Positions 7,231 to 15,666 of a stretch of 64,000 nt of DNA are shown piece by piece. Source of the DNA: Ideonella alba. GTDB taxonomy: Bacteria; Pseudomonadota; Gammaproteobacteria; Burkholderiales; Burkholderiaceae_C. Numbering within the stretch: position 1 is the stretch's first letter; every line of letters begins with the position of its first letter. Under the pieces are notes generated by a model that searched no databases, was not told where the DNA came from, and was given only the letters and a program-made list of their open reading frames with translations. The stretch covers positions 62,001-126,000 of the forward strand of contig NZ_JAGQDF010000006.1 in NCBI RefSeq assembly GCF_018069875.1. The letters run 5' to 3'. The position numbers were made by a program, and so were the translations under genes.

Positions 7231-8487
7231 CTACCAGCTGGCGATCTGGTCCAGCGCCGCATCCAGCTCCGCCCCGGCCGGCAATTGGGCACGAAGCGCC
7301 ACACGGGCGCGTGCCAGCGTGTGACACTGGGTCTTGGCCAGTTTCTCGGTGGGCGGCAGCGCCTGGGCGTCGGCGCCTTTTGTGGCGCGCAGCGCCTCGC
7401 AGCCACGGCTGAAGGCAACCTCAGGCACTACCGATAGAGGCCTCTGCACGAGTGAAGCCAGCACCGCCAGCATCGCAGGCGTAGCCTGCTGCAGCGGCAC
7501 GCCGAACAGTACCTGCGCGCCGCTGACCGGGCCGCGGGTGGTGCCGCGCACCTGGGCGACCGGCGCGGTGTCAACAAAGGCCCGCAGCACGCCCTTCGGT
7601 CCGCCGAGCGCGCGGTGCAGGGCACAGCCCGTGCCCCATTCGCGCGCCTTTTGCACCAAGGCCTCGGGACCGAAGTCGCTGCGGCGCACGTCAGGCTCCA
7701 GCAACTGCTTAGCCAACTGGTGGGCGAAGGTGCTGCCGCCGCCGGTGCCAGTGAGCATGCGCTGGCCCAGGGACAACAAGTCCGTGCCGCACCAGTTGCG
7801 CCACGCCTCGAAGTGGCTCTTGTGCTCCAGTTCCAGAAGCAGGCGGACGTACAACGCAGGCAGCGGGGCGTGCGCCGGTACATGGCCATAGCTGGAGTGG
7901 TCCACCTCGCCGCCACCGGGCAGCGCCACGCTGTCGAACGTGGCGCCCAGCAGGCGACCTTCGGCGTCGAAGACGCCATGGCCTGCGCGCTCGGCCAGCC
8001 GCTGCAGCACCCAGACTGGGGGATGCTCCGCATAGCCGGAACTGGCAAGCACCGACGCCATCGCCAGGCCGCTGGCGGTGGCCAGTGCGCCCAACTGCCA
8101 ACCGCGCCGCCACGGGGCACGACGCAGGGCGCCGAGCGCGCCGCCGACGACAGTGCGGGCCGCCTGGCGGGCAGACGCCAGCCACCCTGCGAGCAGCGAG
8201 GCGGTCAACACCCAGAAGGCCAGCAGCGCATGGGCAAGCGCCGTAACCCGCGCCCTCAGCAGCGACGCATCGCCTTGAACTCGGCTGGCGCACGCGGCCG
8301 CGCCGCCAAATGCCTGCTTCGCCGGCGTGCCAACTTTCCACAGGCTCGCATCGCGCCACGTTTGCCAGCGGCCGTGCCGGAAGCCCTGGCCCCGGCAGTT
8401 TTCCAGGCGGCGCTCGAACTTCAGGCGCTCTGGCGAGGGCTGACGCGGCCGGCGGTGGTCGTCGGGATCACGGTCAGGATCTGCCAC
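7231..8487 (-). CDS. Divergent GT51 peptidoglycan glycosyltransferase half of an amber-split class A PBP
   Basis: The GTG start at 8487 is supported by GGAGGACC 8 bases upstream. The product is 418 aa. A polar N-terminus is followed by hydrophobic segments at about 83-105 and 132-150, the second being the expected membrane anchor. The GT51 fold is recognisable from LELEHKSHF (about 218-226, in place of the usual ED..F catalytic block), GGSTFAHQLAK (250-260, the GGST..QQLAK donor-site motif), the Lys of QKAREW and a GAQVLFG block that replaces the usual Y-F-G segment. Several catalytic positions deviate, so activity is uncertain. It ends at TAG 7233-7231 with the transpeptidase domain continuing in frame beyond. 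Class A PBPs normally carry both domains on one chain. Confidence 0.75.
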   Translation of the reverse strand: MADPDRDPDDHRRPRQPSPERLKFERRLENCRGQGFRHGRWQTWRDASLWKVGTPAKQAFGGAAACASRVQGDASLLRARVTALAHALLAFWVLTASLLAGWLASARQAARTVVGGALGALRRAPWRRGWQLGALATASGLAMASVLASSGYAEHPPVWVLQRLAERAGHGVFDAEGRLLGATFDSVALPGGGEVDHSSYGHVPAHAPLPALYVRLLLELEHKSHFEAWRNWCGTDLLSLGQRMLTGTGGGSTFAHQLAKQLLEPDVRRSDFGPEALVQKAREWGTGCALHRALGGPKGVLRAFVDTAPVAQVRGTTRGPVSGAQVLFGVPLQQATPAMLAVLASLVQRPLSVVPEVAFSRGCEALRATKGADAQALPPTEKLAKTQCHTLARARVALRAQLPAGAELDAALDQIASW

Positions 8488-8996
8488 GGTCCGGTCCTCC
8501 GGACGCCCGGTGTGCCGCTGCCGACTGGCAGCCGCCGCACCCGGGCGCCATGGGCAGATTTCACGAAGACCGGTCCGCTCGAGTCGGACATTTCTCGGCA
8601 GTCGCGACCGTACGCGCCAGGGGAGGACTGGCGCTGTCGCGGTGACCAGTTACCCGCACCTATGGAACAGCTTGGCTTCGCTGATGCCAGCTTCCCGTGC
8701 TTCAGAGGTTCGGCTGAACCAGTGTCTAGGCGACGAAGGACATGCAGACTGCTGCCGAGTCTGCCGGCCAATGTAGAGCGCGGGACGAAGCAGTCCAGCA
8801 ACGCCACGAAGTTTGTCGCAGCCGACCGGGCATCGGGCGCCGCCGCGCGACTGCAGCGAGTTAAGCACCCTTCGAAAGGATCTCCGCAACTGCAAGCCGA
8901 AACGGCGATTCACCGGGCGTTCTCAAACAACTGTCTCCAGCATGTTGCGGAGACGAAAGTGCCCTAACCTATTGATCTAGTTGATTTCTACTGAGA
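8488..8996. other. Intergenic stretch at the island end, no gene seen
   Basis: About 500 bases lie between the PBP start and the tRNA fragment. Only the ribosome-binding site of the PBP gene (about 8495-8502) is recognisable. Short open frames on both strands lack ribosome-binding sites and coherent composition. The last 120 bases are less GC-rich than the rest of the window (for example TTGATCTAGTTGATTTCTAC around 8980), which is common at integration-site boundaries. Confidence 0.5.
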
Positions 8997-9052
8997 ACTT
9001 GAAAACTGGCGAGGGCGCAAGCCCTCCGTGGGTTCGAATCCCACGCCTTCCA
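8997..9052 (+). other. 3' fragment of tRNA-Ser(UGA), putative att site at the island boundary
   Basis: The sequence runs from a serine anticodon loop (CTTGAAA, anticodon TGA at 9000-9002) through a long variable-arm hairpin (GAGGGC GCAA GCCCTC), a complete T-arm (GTGGG TTCGAAT CCCAC) and an acceptor 3' strand (GCCTTCCA). The 5' half is absent: there is no matching anticodon stem, D-arm or acceptor strand upstream. Such fragments, cut in the anticodon loop and extending to the 3' end, are the duplicated attR left by tyrosine-type integrases at tRNA genes. The intact tRNA-Ser(UGA) is predicted to lie to the left of this window, with the island between. Confidence 0.75.
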
Positions 9053-9133
9053 TAGCGCATGCCCGGCACGGCCCGTCCGCCGACAGCTTCAAGCCTGCGG
9101 CACGCCCGACGCCACCGACGAAGGGGCTGCGGA

Positions 9134-11050
9134 TCAGGCCAGCTTGAACTGCTGCACGCGCTGCGCCATGCGGCGCGCCTGGTCGGCCAGAGAGGCCGCC
9201 GCGGCCGCGGTCTGTTCCACCAATGCGGCGTTCTGCTGCGTGGCCGAGTCCATCTCCTGGACCGCCGTGGTGCTTTGCCGCACGCCGCCCGCCTGCTCAC
9301 TGGCGCCGCGCGCGATCTGGCCAAGCAGTTCGTTGATGCGGCGCGACTCCTGCATGATCTGCTCGATCGCCCGGCCGGACTGCGTGACCTTCTCCGAGCC
9401 CTTGCTGACCTGTTCCGTGCTGTCGATGACGAGCAGCTTGACCTCGCGCGCCGCCTCGGCCGAGCGCTGAGCCAGCCGGCGCACCTCGGCGGCCACCACC
9501 GCGAAGCCGCGTCCGGCCTCGCCGGCGCGGTTGGCCTCGACAGCGGCATTGAGCGCCAGGATGCTGGTCTGGAAGGCGATGCCGTCGATCGAGCCGATGA
9601 TGTCGCTGATGCGGGCCGAGGACTGCTGGATCTGGTCCATGGTGTCGATCATCGAGCCCACCACCTGGTAGCCCTGCTGGGCCGACTGCGCGTTGCGCTC
9701 GGCCAGGGCCGAGGCCTCGCGGGCGGTCAGCGCGGTGTGCTGCACGGTGGCGGCGATCTGCTCCATCGCCGATGCCGATTCCTGCAGGCTGGCCGCCGAG
9801 CGTTCGGTGCGTGCCGACAGGTCCTGGGAGCCGGAGGAAATCTCGGCACTGGCCTCGACGATGCTGTCGGTGGCCGAGCGCACCTGCGAAACGATCTCGC
9901 GCAGGCTGGACTGCATCTGCAGCAGCGTTTTCATCAGCTGCGCGGCCTCGTCGGCGCCCCAGGGGTTGGGCTGGGTGGTCAGGTCGCCGTCACGCATCGC
10001 GTTGATGTGGAAGGCCACCTCGCGCAGGCCGCCGTCGAGCACCTTGCGAAAAGCGGTGAACAGATACACCACCATCAGCAGCGACACGCCCATCAGCGCC
10101 GCGGTGGCGTTGCGGGCCCGCTCGCTGGCGAGCACCCGCACCTCCAGCAGGCGGCCGAGTTCGTCCATCGCATGCTGGCGCAGTTCGCGGCTGGCGCGCA
10201 AGGCGGACCCCGCAGCGACCCGGAAGTCACCGGTGCCAGAGGCCGACGCCTGCGGCCCGATCTGGCCATCGACAATGCGGGCGATCTGCTCGACGCTGGC
10301 CAGCAGCCCGGCACCGTCGTCGCCCAGGCTCAGTTGGCTGTTGTAGGCCCGGGCCTTGGCCAGGTCGGCCCGCACGCCCACCGCCTGGCTGCGCAGTTCC
10401 GCCAGGCGCTCAATCAGCAGGCGCTGCTCGGCCGCACTGCGCCCGTCGGGCGGCATCGGCTGGGCCAGCACCGCCATCAGCTGGACGATGCTGTCGCTCA
10501 TCGGCGCGGCGCGGAACATCGACACGTTCATCAGGTAGTAGGTGTCGATGTCCGGGTCCAGCGTCAGGTTCGAGCCGTCGGCGGCCTGGCCGATCAACGC
10601 CACCGCGGCCGACACCGCCGCTTCGGTGGCGGCTGGATCGCCGGCCGGCGCCTGGCGTACCGCGCCAGCCAGGCTGTCGAACGCGGCCTGGGTGCCCAGC
10701 GACGCCGCGTGGGTCCGCTGCTGCACCTCCAGCGCCGAGAACGTGCGGTCGATGTCGCCAGAGGCCTCGCCCGCGCCAGTCTGCCGCTGCTGCAGCGCGT
10801 CGATCAGCGCCAGGGCGCTGCGGGCGTAGTCCAGACCGACCTGCTCCTTCGCCGAGAACGCAATGCTCTGCGCCTTGTCGCCGAAGTAGTTGAAGGCCAG
10901 CACGACGATCGGCACGATGAACGCGCTGGAGATCACCAGGGCCTTGGCGCGGAAGCCAAGGCGCCGAAACAGGCGTACCCCGGGTGCCCAGACACCGTGG
11001 TATTTGAAGAAGTCGGCGATGCGCGCGTCGGAAGATGCTGACGGGTTCAT
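9134..11050 (-). CDS. Methyl-accepting chemotaxis protein
   Basis: The product is 638 aa. The ATG at 11050 (MNPSASSDARI) is chosen as the first Met before the first membrane span. A longer in-frame extension to 11287 is Pro-rich and unlikely. A TM segment (ALVISSAFIVPIVVLAF) is followed by a large helical periplasmic sensor (about 60-310), a second TM (NATAALMGVSLLMVVYLF), HAMP, and the cytoplasmic signalling coiled coil. The hairpin tip reads [20 protein letters not shown], with Ser and Asn replacing the usual Asn and Ala of QTNIL..EAA. There is no C-terminal CheR-binding pentapeptide. It relays ligand state to CheW/CheA. It is divergent from a second receptor at 11374 and is the first gene right of the island boundary. 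Confidence 0.92.
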   Translation of the reverse strand: MNPSASSDARIADFFKYHGVWAPGVRLFRRLGFRAKALVISSAFIVPIVVLAFNYFGDKAQSIAFSAKEQVGLDYARSALALIDALQQRQTGAGEASGDIDRTFSALEVQQRTHAASLGTQAAFDSLAGAVRQAPAGDPAATEAAVSAAVALIGQAADGSNLTLDPDIDTYYLMNVSMFRAAPMSDSIVQLMAVLAQPMPPDGRSAAEQRLLIERLAELRSQAVGVRADLAKARAYNSQLSLGDDGAGLLASVEQIARIVDGQIGPQASASGTGDFRVAAGSALRASRELRQHAMDELGRLLEVRVLASERARNATAALMGVSLLMVVYLFTAFRKVLDGGLREVAFHINAMRDGDLTTQPNPWGADEAAQLMKTLLQMQSSLREIVSQVRSATDSIVEASAEISSGSQDLSARTERSAASLQESASAMEQIAATVQHTALTAREASALAERNAQSAQQGYQVVGSMIDTMDQIQQSSARISDIIGSIDGIAFQTSILALNAAVEANRAGEAGRGFAVVAAEVRRLAQRSAEAAREVKLLVIDSTEQVSKGSEKVTQSGRAIEQIMQESRRINELLGQIARGASEQAGGVRQSTTAVQEMDSATQQNAALVEQTAAAAASLADQARRMAQRVQQFKLA

Positions 11051-11373
11051 GGGGCGGACGGGTGAAGGCGGGCGGCCGACAGGCCGACGCCCGGTGGGTG
11101 GGTGGGTAGGTGGTTCGACTCTAGGGAAGGTTCGGGTCGCATCTTCCCGGGCTTGCGGCCCTGTCTGTCGATCAAGTGACGGGGGAAAAGAGTGGCATTT
11201 CCGGGGCATTCCCGGTAACGCCGGCGAGGGGCTGGGCGTCTGTGCGCCGTGGCGGGGCCCGGGCTGGCGCCTTAACAAGGCAGCCATTCCCCACCATCTC
11301 CGACCATGGCCACGGCCGCGATGGCAGGAAGATCGGGCGATACACCCACCCCCATGCCTGCCCGAGGCCCACC
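11051..11373. other. Divergent intergenic region between two chemoreceptor genes
   Basis: It must contain the promoters of both receptor genes. I looked for flagellar sigma-28 boxes; a TCAAGTG around 11172 resembles a -35 element, but no fitting -10 follows. No other gene or repeat was recognised. Confidence 0.4.
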
Positions 11374-12933
11374 ATGCGTTTCTCGACCTTTCGCTCCCGC
11401 TTGCTGGCCAATCTGCTGGTTGTCAACGCCTGCGTGATCCTGCTGGGCGCCTGCGCCTTCTTCTTCCTGGGTGACCTGGGCGGCCGGCTGGAGCAGTTCA
11501 CCCAGGGCATCTACCACCGCCTGGAGGTGGCCAACCGGCTGCAGGAGTCGGCACTGGCGCGGGCGATTGCCGTGCGCAACCTGGCCCTGCTGTCCGACGC
11601 CAGCCAGCGACAGCAGCAGGTCGACGAGTTCCAGCGCCGGCAGAAGGACACGACCGACGCGCTGGCCGAGCTGCAACGGGCCATCCAGTTGCCGGGCGTG
11701 TCGCCCGAGGCGCGCGAGAAGGTCGCCGCGATCGCCAGCGTCGAGGCGCGCTACGCGCCGGTGGCCGCCGAGATCGTCAAGATGCTGCAGGACGGCCAGC
11801 GCGACGCCGCGATCGCCCGCATCGATGCGGTCTGCACCCCCACGCTGACCCAGCTGGGCGGCGCGATCCACGACTACATGACCCTGACCGCCACCCGCAC
11901 CCGCAGCTTCGTGGCAGACACCGAGCAGACCACCGAGGTCGAGCGTGTGATCATGCTGGCCCTGGCCCTGGGAGCCGCCGCCCTGGCCGCGCTGATGGGC
12001 TACTTGCTGCGCCAGAACGTGCGCCGCACGCTGGGCGCCGAACCCGAGGAACTGCGCGAGTGCCTGACCCGGATGGCCGGCGGCGACCTGTCCACGGCCC
12101 ACGACCGCGGCGCCCACGCCGAGCACAGCGTGCTGGCCGCGATGGCCCGCATGCAGCAGCAGATGGGCCAGGTGGTGCGCGAGGTGCGCGTGGCCAGCGA
12201 TTCCATCGCCACCGGCTCCACCGAGATCGCCAGCGGCAACGCCGACCTGTCGCGCCGCACCGAGCAGCAGGCCTCGAACCTGCAGCAGACGGCCTCGGCG
12301 ATGGAGCAGATGACCCGCGCGGTACAGCAGAACGCCGAAGCGGCCCACACCGCCACCGGCCTGGCTGGTTCGGTCAGCGATGCGGCCAGCAGCGGCAGCG
12401 AGGTGATGGGCCGGGTCATCGAGACCATGTCCGAGATCTCGCGCAGCTCGGCCAAGATCGGCGAGATCATCGGCGTGATCGACGGCATTGCCTTCCAGAC
12501 CAACATCCTGGCACTGAACGCGGCGGTGGAAGCCGCGCGCGCCGGCGAGCAGGGCCGCGGCTTCGCGGTGGTGGCCGCCGAAGTGCGCTCACTGGCGCAG
12601 CGCTCGGCCGACGCGGCCAAGGAGATCAAGGCACTGATCTCGGCCAGCACCGAGCGGGTCGACGCCGGCGCCGAGCTGGTGACCGAAGCCGGTCAGCGAG
12701 TGGGCAACATCGTCGCCGAGGTGCGCCGCGTGGCCGACCTGATCCAGGAGATGGGCCATTCGGCCCAGGAACAGTCCAGCGGCATTGCCCAGGTCTCGGC
12801 CTCGGTCACCTCGCTGGATCAGACCACCCAGCAGAACGCCGCGCTGGCCGAGGAGTCGGCAGCCGCCGCCGAGAGCCTGAAGGCACAGTCGGGCCGACTG
12901 GCGTCGGCGGTGCAGTTCTTCAACGTGGGCTGA
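11374..12933 (+). CDS. Methyl-accepting chemotaxis protein (Tar/Tsr-like layout)
   Basis: The product is 519 aa. The start at 11374 gives [10 protein letters not shown] followed directly by TM1 ([20 protein letters not shown]). A four-helix-bundle sensor of about 150 residues follows (residues 32-185), then TM2 ([21 protein letters not shown]), HAMP, methylation helices and a canonical hairpin tip ([20 protein letters not shown]). The C-terminus ends VQFFNVG without a NWETF-type CheR tether. The ligand cannot be inferred. Together with the divergent receptor at 9134-11050 it suggests a locally duplicated chemoreceptor pair with very different sensor sizes. Confidence 0.92.
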   Translation: MRFSTFRSRLLANLLVVNACVILLGACAFFFLGDLGGRLEQFTQGIYHRLEVANRLQESALARAIAVRNLALLSDASQRQQQVDEFQRRQKDTTDALAELQRAIQLPGVSPEAREKVAAIASVEARYAPVAAEIVKMLQDGQRDAAIARIDAVCTPTLTQLGGAIHDYMTLTATRTRSFVADTEQTTEVERVIMLALALGAAALAALMGYLLRQNVRRTLGAEPEELRECLTRMAGGDLSTAHDRGAHAEHSVLAAMARMQQQMGQVVREVRVASDSIATGSTEIASGNADLSRRTEQQASNLQQTASAMEQMTRAVQQNAEAAHTATGLAGSVSDAASSGSEVMGRVIETMSEISRSSAKIGEIIGVIDGIAFQTNILALNAAVEAARAGEQGRGFAVVAAEVRSLAQRSADAAKEIKALISASTERVDAGAELVTEAGQRVGNIVAEVRRVADLIQEMGHSAQEQSSGIAQVSASVTSLDQTTQQNAALAEESAAAAESLKAQSGRLASAVQFFNVG

Positions 12934-12940
12934 GCCGCGC

Positions 12941-13678
12941 TCAGCGCCCCGAGCCGGCGCCGTCCCCGCGCCAGCTGACCTGCATCAGGCGGAACTGCTC
13001 GGGCACCGGCTGACCGGTCAGCTCGTTCTCGAGCATGCGCAGCTGCAGCAGGCGCCGGCGTGTGCCGGGGTGGGTGGGTGAGTCGATCATCAGGCCCTGG
13101 CGCAGCAGCAGCCCCACCGCATCCTCGACTCCCAGCTCCAGCGGCCGCGCCAGGCGGTAGCCCCAGGCGTCGGCCTCGAACTCGTGGCGCCAGCTCAGCG
13201 CGCTGCCCTCCTGGCCCAGCACGCCAGCCACCGGGTCGGTCAGTTCGCGGCGCACCGCGGCCGGCACGTGCTGGTGGTACAGGCCCGCCAGCGCGTTCCA
13301 GTGGCCCAGCGCCTGGTGGCCCAGTTCGTGGGCCAGCATCAGCAGGCGCTCGCGCTCGGGCAGTTCGCCCACGGCCGGGCTGACCGCCACCGCACGGCGG
13401 CCGAACAGGCTCTCGGCGTACAGGTCGCCGCCCACCAGCACCAGCTCCACGTCAGCCAATTGGGGCGCCAGGGCCTTCAGGCGCTCGAAACTGGTGCGCA
13501 GGTTCTGCACCGACTCGGGGGATGGGTTCAGCGCCGGGCCCCGTTCGGCCAGGCGCTGGGCCTGGGAGCGCAGCAGCACCTGCTCGATCGTCTCCCCGGC
13601 CCGGGCCCCGGGCGCTGCCAGGCCGAGCAGCGCGGCCATCACGACGGACATCATGGCGGGCAGGAAAGGACGGGGCAT
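12941..13678 (-). CDS. Secreted M48-family zinc metalloprotease
   Basis: The product is 245 aa. The ATG at 13678 has AGGAGG 6 bases upstream and opens a signal peptide (MMSVVMAALLGLAAPGARA). The zinc motif is HELGH at 117-121 (LMLAHELGHQALGH), with the third ligand expected in HEFEAD at about 165-170, the M48 Glu helix. There are no membrane spans beyond the signal, so it is a soluble periplasmic enzyme, similar in layout to BepA/YfgC but without the TPR domain. It is convergent with the chemoreceptor gene (7-base gap). The role is probably envelope protein quality control, by family. Confidence 0.85.
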   Translation of the reverse strand: MPRPFLPAMMSVVMAALLGLAAPGARAGETIEQVLLRSQAQRLAERGPALNPSPESVQNLRTSFERLKALAPQLADVELVLVGGDLYAESLFGRRAVAVSPAVGELPERERLLMLAHELGHQALGHWNALAGLYHQHVPAAVRRELTDPVAGVLGQEGSALSWRHEFEADAWGYRLARPLELGVEDAVGLLLRQGLMIDSPTHPGTRRRLLQLRMLENELTGQPVPEQFRLMQVSWRGDGAGSGR

Positions 13679-13846
13679 GGGGACCTCCTGGGGTGCAGTC
13701 GGCAGCGGCTCACGCATCTTGACCGCTGGTCCATAACCCTGTTCGCATCAAGTGTGCCAGCCCCGGCGACCGGCACCGGCGGCCGGGGTGCCTCTTGGCC
13801 CTGCCCGTCCGTCGCCCGTCAGCACCGGCCCGGCTGGCGCGTGGTC

Positions 13847-15634
13847 TCAGGCGATGCAGGTGCGGTTCTTGCCGGTGCGCTTGGCCTCGTAGAGGGCCTC
13901 GTCGGCGCGCTCCAGCGCCGCTTCAAGCGCCTCGCCGGGGCGGTAGGCGGTGACGCCGGCGGAGAAGGTCACGAACACCTCCTGGCCGTCGTGCATGAAC
14001 AGGCTGGCGCTGAGTTCGCGCTGCAGGCGGGTCAGCACCCGGGCGGCCTCGTCCACCGCGGTGCCGGGCAGCAGCACGACGAACTCCTCGCCACCGAAGC
14101 GCGCCATGCCATCCACCGGTCGCAGCGAGGCGCGCACGTGCCGCGCCAGCGCCACCAGGGCCTGGTCGCCAGCGGCGTGGCCCAGGCTGTCGTTCAGGCG
14201 CTTGAAGTTGTCGATGTCCAGCAGCCCCACGGCCAGCTCGCCACCGTCGCGCTGCAGGCGCGACTGCTCCTGCTCGAACTGGGCCACCAGGCCGCGGCGG
14301 TTGGCCACCTGGGTGAGCTGGTCGGTGGCCACCTCGTCGGACAGGCGGCGCAGCTCCTGTTCCAGCTCACGCACCTTGGTTTCCAGCAGCGTGGCGCGCG
14401 CATGCTCGTCATGCAGCCGGCCGCGCGTGCTGCTGACCAGGGCGTGGACGCTGCGGCTTTCGTCAACCATCTCGCGCACCACGCCGGCCAGGCTTTCCAG
14501 CGAGTCGGCCCGCTCGATCGTCTGGGCGTAGCGCAGCATGCCGTCCTGGAAGCGGCCGGTGTGCTCGTCGAGCTCACCCAGCTCGGCCAGCATGCGCTGG
14601 ATCAGGTCCTTCAGCGCCTGGCGCGCCAGGTCGCGTTCGCCGCGCAGGCTGCGCTGGCGCTCGCGGGTGCGTGCCAGCAGGCCGCTGGCGGCCTGCACCG
14701 CACGCGCACTGGGGGCTTCGTCCAGCGTCAGTTGCAGACTCTGCAGCTGGCCCTGGACCCAGCTGTCGTCTTCGGCCAGTTCGGCCAGGCCGCCGGCCAG
14801 TTCGCGGCTCAGGCGGTGCACCTGGTCCAGCAGGTGGTGGCGGTGCGCCAGCAGACGGCGGGCGCGCTGGCAGGCTTCGCCGATCTCGGCGGCCAGCGCC
14901 GGGCTGGGGCCTTCGGCGGCAATGCGGTCGGCCAGACCGGCCAGTTCATCGGCCAGCGCGCGGGCGCGCGGTGAATCGTCGGGCAGGGCCACCAGCAGCG
15001 CGCCGTGCAGCGGCTCGACCAGACGCGGCCAGTGGTCGGGCTCGGTGCCCGGACGGGTGGCGTCGGCGGCAGCGGGCTCGCTGCTGTGCGCCACCGGGGG
15101 GAGCTCATCGGCCGACGGCGCATCGGCAGCGGTGTCGTCGCCGGCCTCGGCGGGCAGCGGCTCGTCGCTGTCCCAGGCGCTGACCAGCTGGCGCAGGCGG
15201 TGCAGCAGGCGCGCGCTGTCGCTGCTGGAGGACTCCAGCACGCGCTGCAGGCTGTCCTTCTTGCGCGCCAGCGTCCAGTGCTTGCCGCCGCGCTCCAGGC
15301 CGCGTGCCAGGCGCTCGACCAGCTGCGCCCAGGCGCGCGCCTGGGCCAGCGCGCTGTCGCCCTGGCGATCCAGCAGGCGCAGCGCCTCGTCCCATTGCGA
15401 GCGACCCAGCGCCCGGCCCAGTTCGGTGCGCGCGGCAGGGTCCTCGCAGGCGCGCGCGGCCAGGCGCTCCATCAGGCCGCGGGCCCGTGGCGGCAGCGTG
15501 CCGGCGGCCTCGCCGGACTCCTCGGCCCAGGCCTTGGCATAGTTTTCGGGGGTGGGTTCCAGCTTGGCCAGGGCCAGGCGGCGCAGCGCGGCCTTGGCGA
15601 TCTGGGCCGGGGTCAGGGGCTCGGCGGCGGCCAT
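13847..15634 (-). CDS. Diguanylate cyclase with long helical N-terminal region
   Basis: The product is 595 aa. The C-terminal 170 residues form a GGDEF domain with an intact GGEEF active site (RFGGEEFVVLLP) and an RxxD inhibitory site (RPVD) exactly five residues upstream, so it should make c-di-GMP from GTP and be product-inhibited. The N-terminal 400 residues have no membrane span. They start with an IAKAALRRLALAKLEPTPENY block, common in betaproteobacterial GGDEF proteins, and continue as Ala/Leu/Arg-rich helices and a coiled coil before the catalytic domain. It sits 32 bases downstream of the REC-PAS-GGDEF-EAL gene on the same strand and may be co-transcribed with it. Confidence 0.9.
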   Translation of the reverse strand: MAAAEPLTPAQIAKAALRRLALAKLEPTPENYAKAWAEESGEAAGTLPPRARGLMERLAARACEDPAARTELGRALGRSQWDEALRLLDRQGDSALAQARAWAQLVERLARGLERGGKHWTLARKKDSLQRVLESSSSDSARLLHRLRQLVSAWDSDEPLPAEAGDDTAADAPSADELPPVAHSSEPAAADATRPGTEPDHWPRLVEPLHGALLVALPDDSPRARALADELAGLADRIAAEGPSPALAAEIGEACQRARRLLAHRHHLLDQVHRLSRELAGGLAELAEDDSWVQGQLQSLQLTLDEAPSARAVQAASGLLARTRERQRSLRGERDLARQALKDLIQRMLAELGELDEHTGRFQDGMLRYAQTIERADSLESLAGVVREMVDESRSVHALVSSTRGRLHDEHARATLLETKVRELEQELRRLSDEVATDQLTQVANRRGLVAQFEQEQSRLQRDGGELAVGLLDIDNFKRLNDSLGHAAGDQALVALARHVRASLRPVDGMARFGGEEFVVLLPGTAVDEAARVLTRLQRELSASLFMHDGQEVFVTFSAGVTAYRPGEALEAALERADEALYEAKRTGKNRTCIA

Positions 15635-15666
15635 CGGCAGGGGGTCAGGAAGCGCAGTGCGCGGGA

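Noticed and set aside
3541-8487. Recoding of TAG as sense across the island
   Set aside because: Not adopted as the main reading because the downstream remnants also contain TGA, TAA and frame changes, and no suppressor tRNA is in the window. It is kept only as a question in the findings.
8997-9052. A complete tRNA gene
   Set aside because: No acceptor, D-arm or 5' anticodon stem precedes the anticodon loop, so only a 3' fragment is present.
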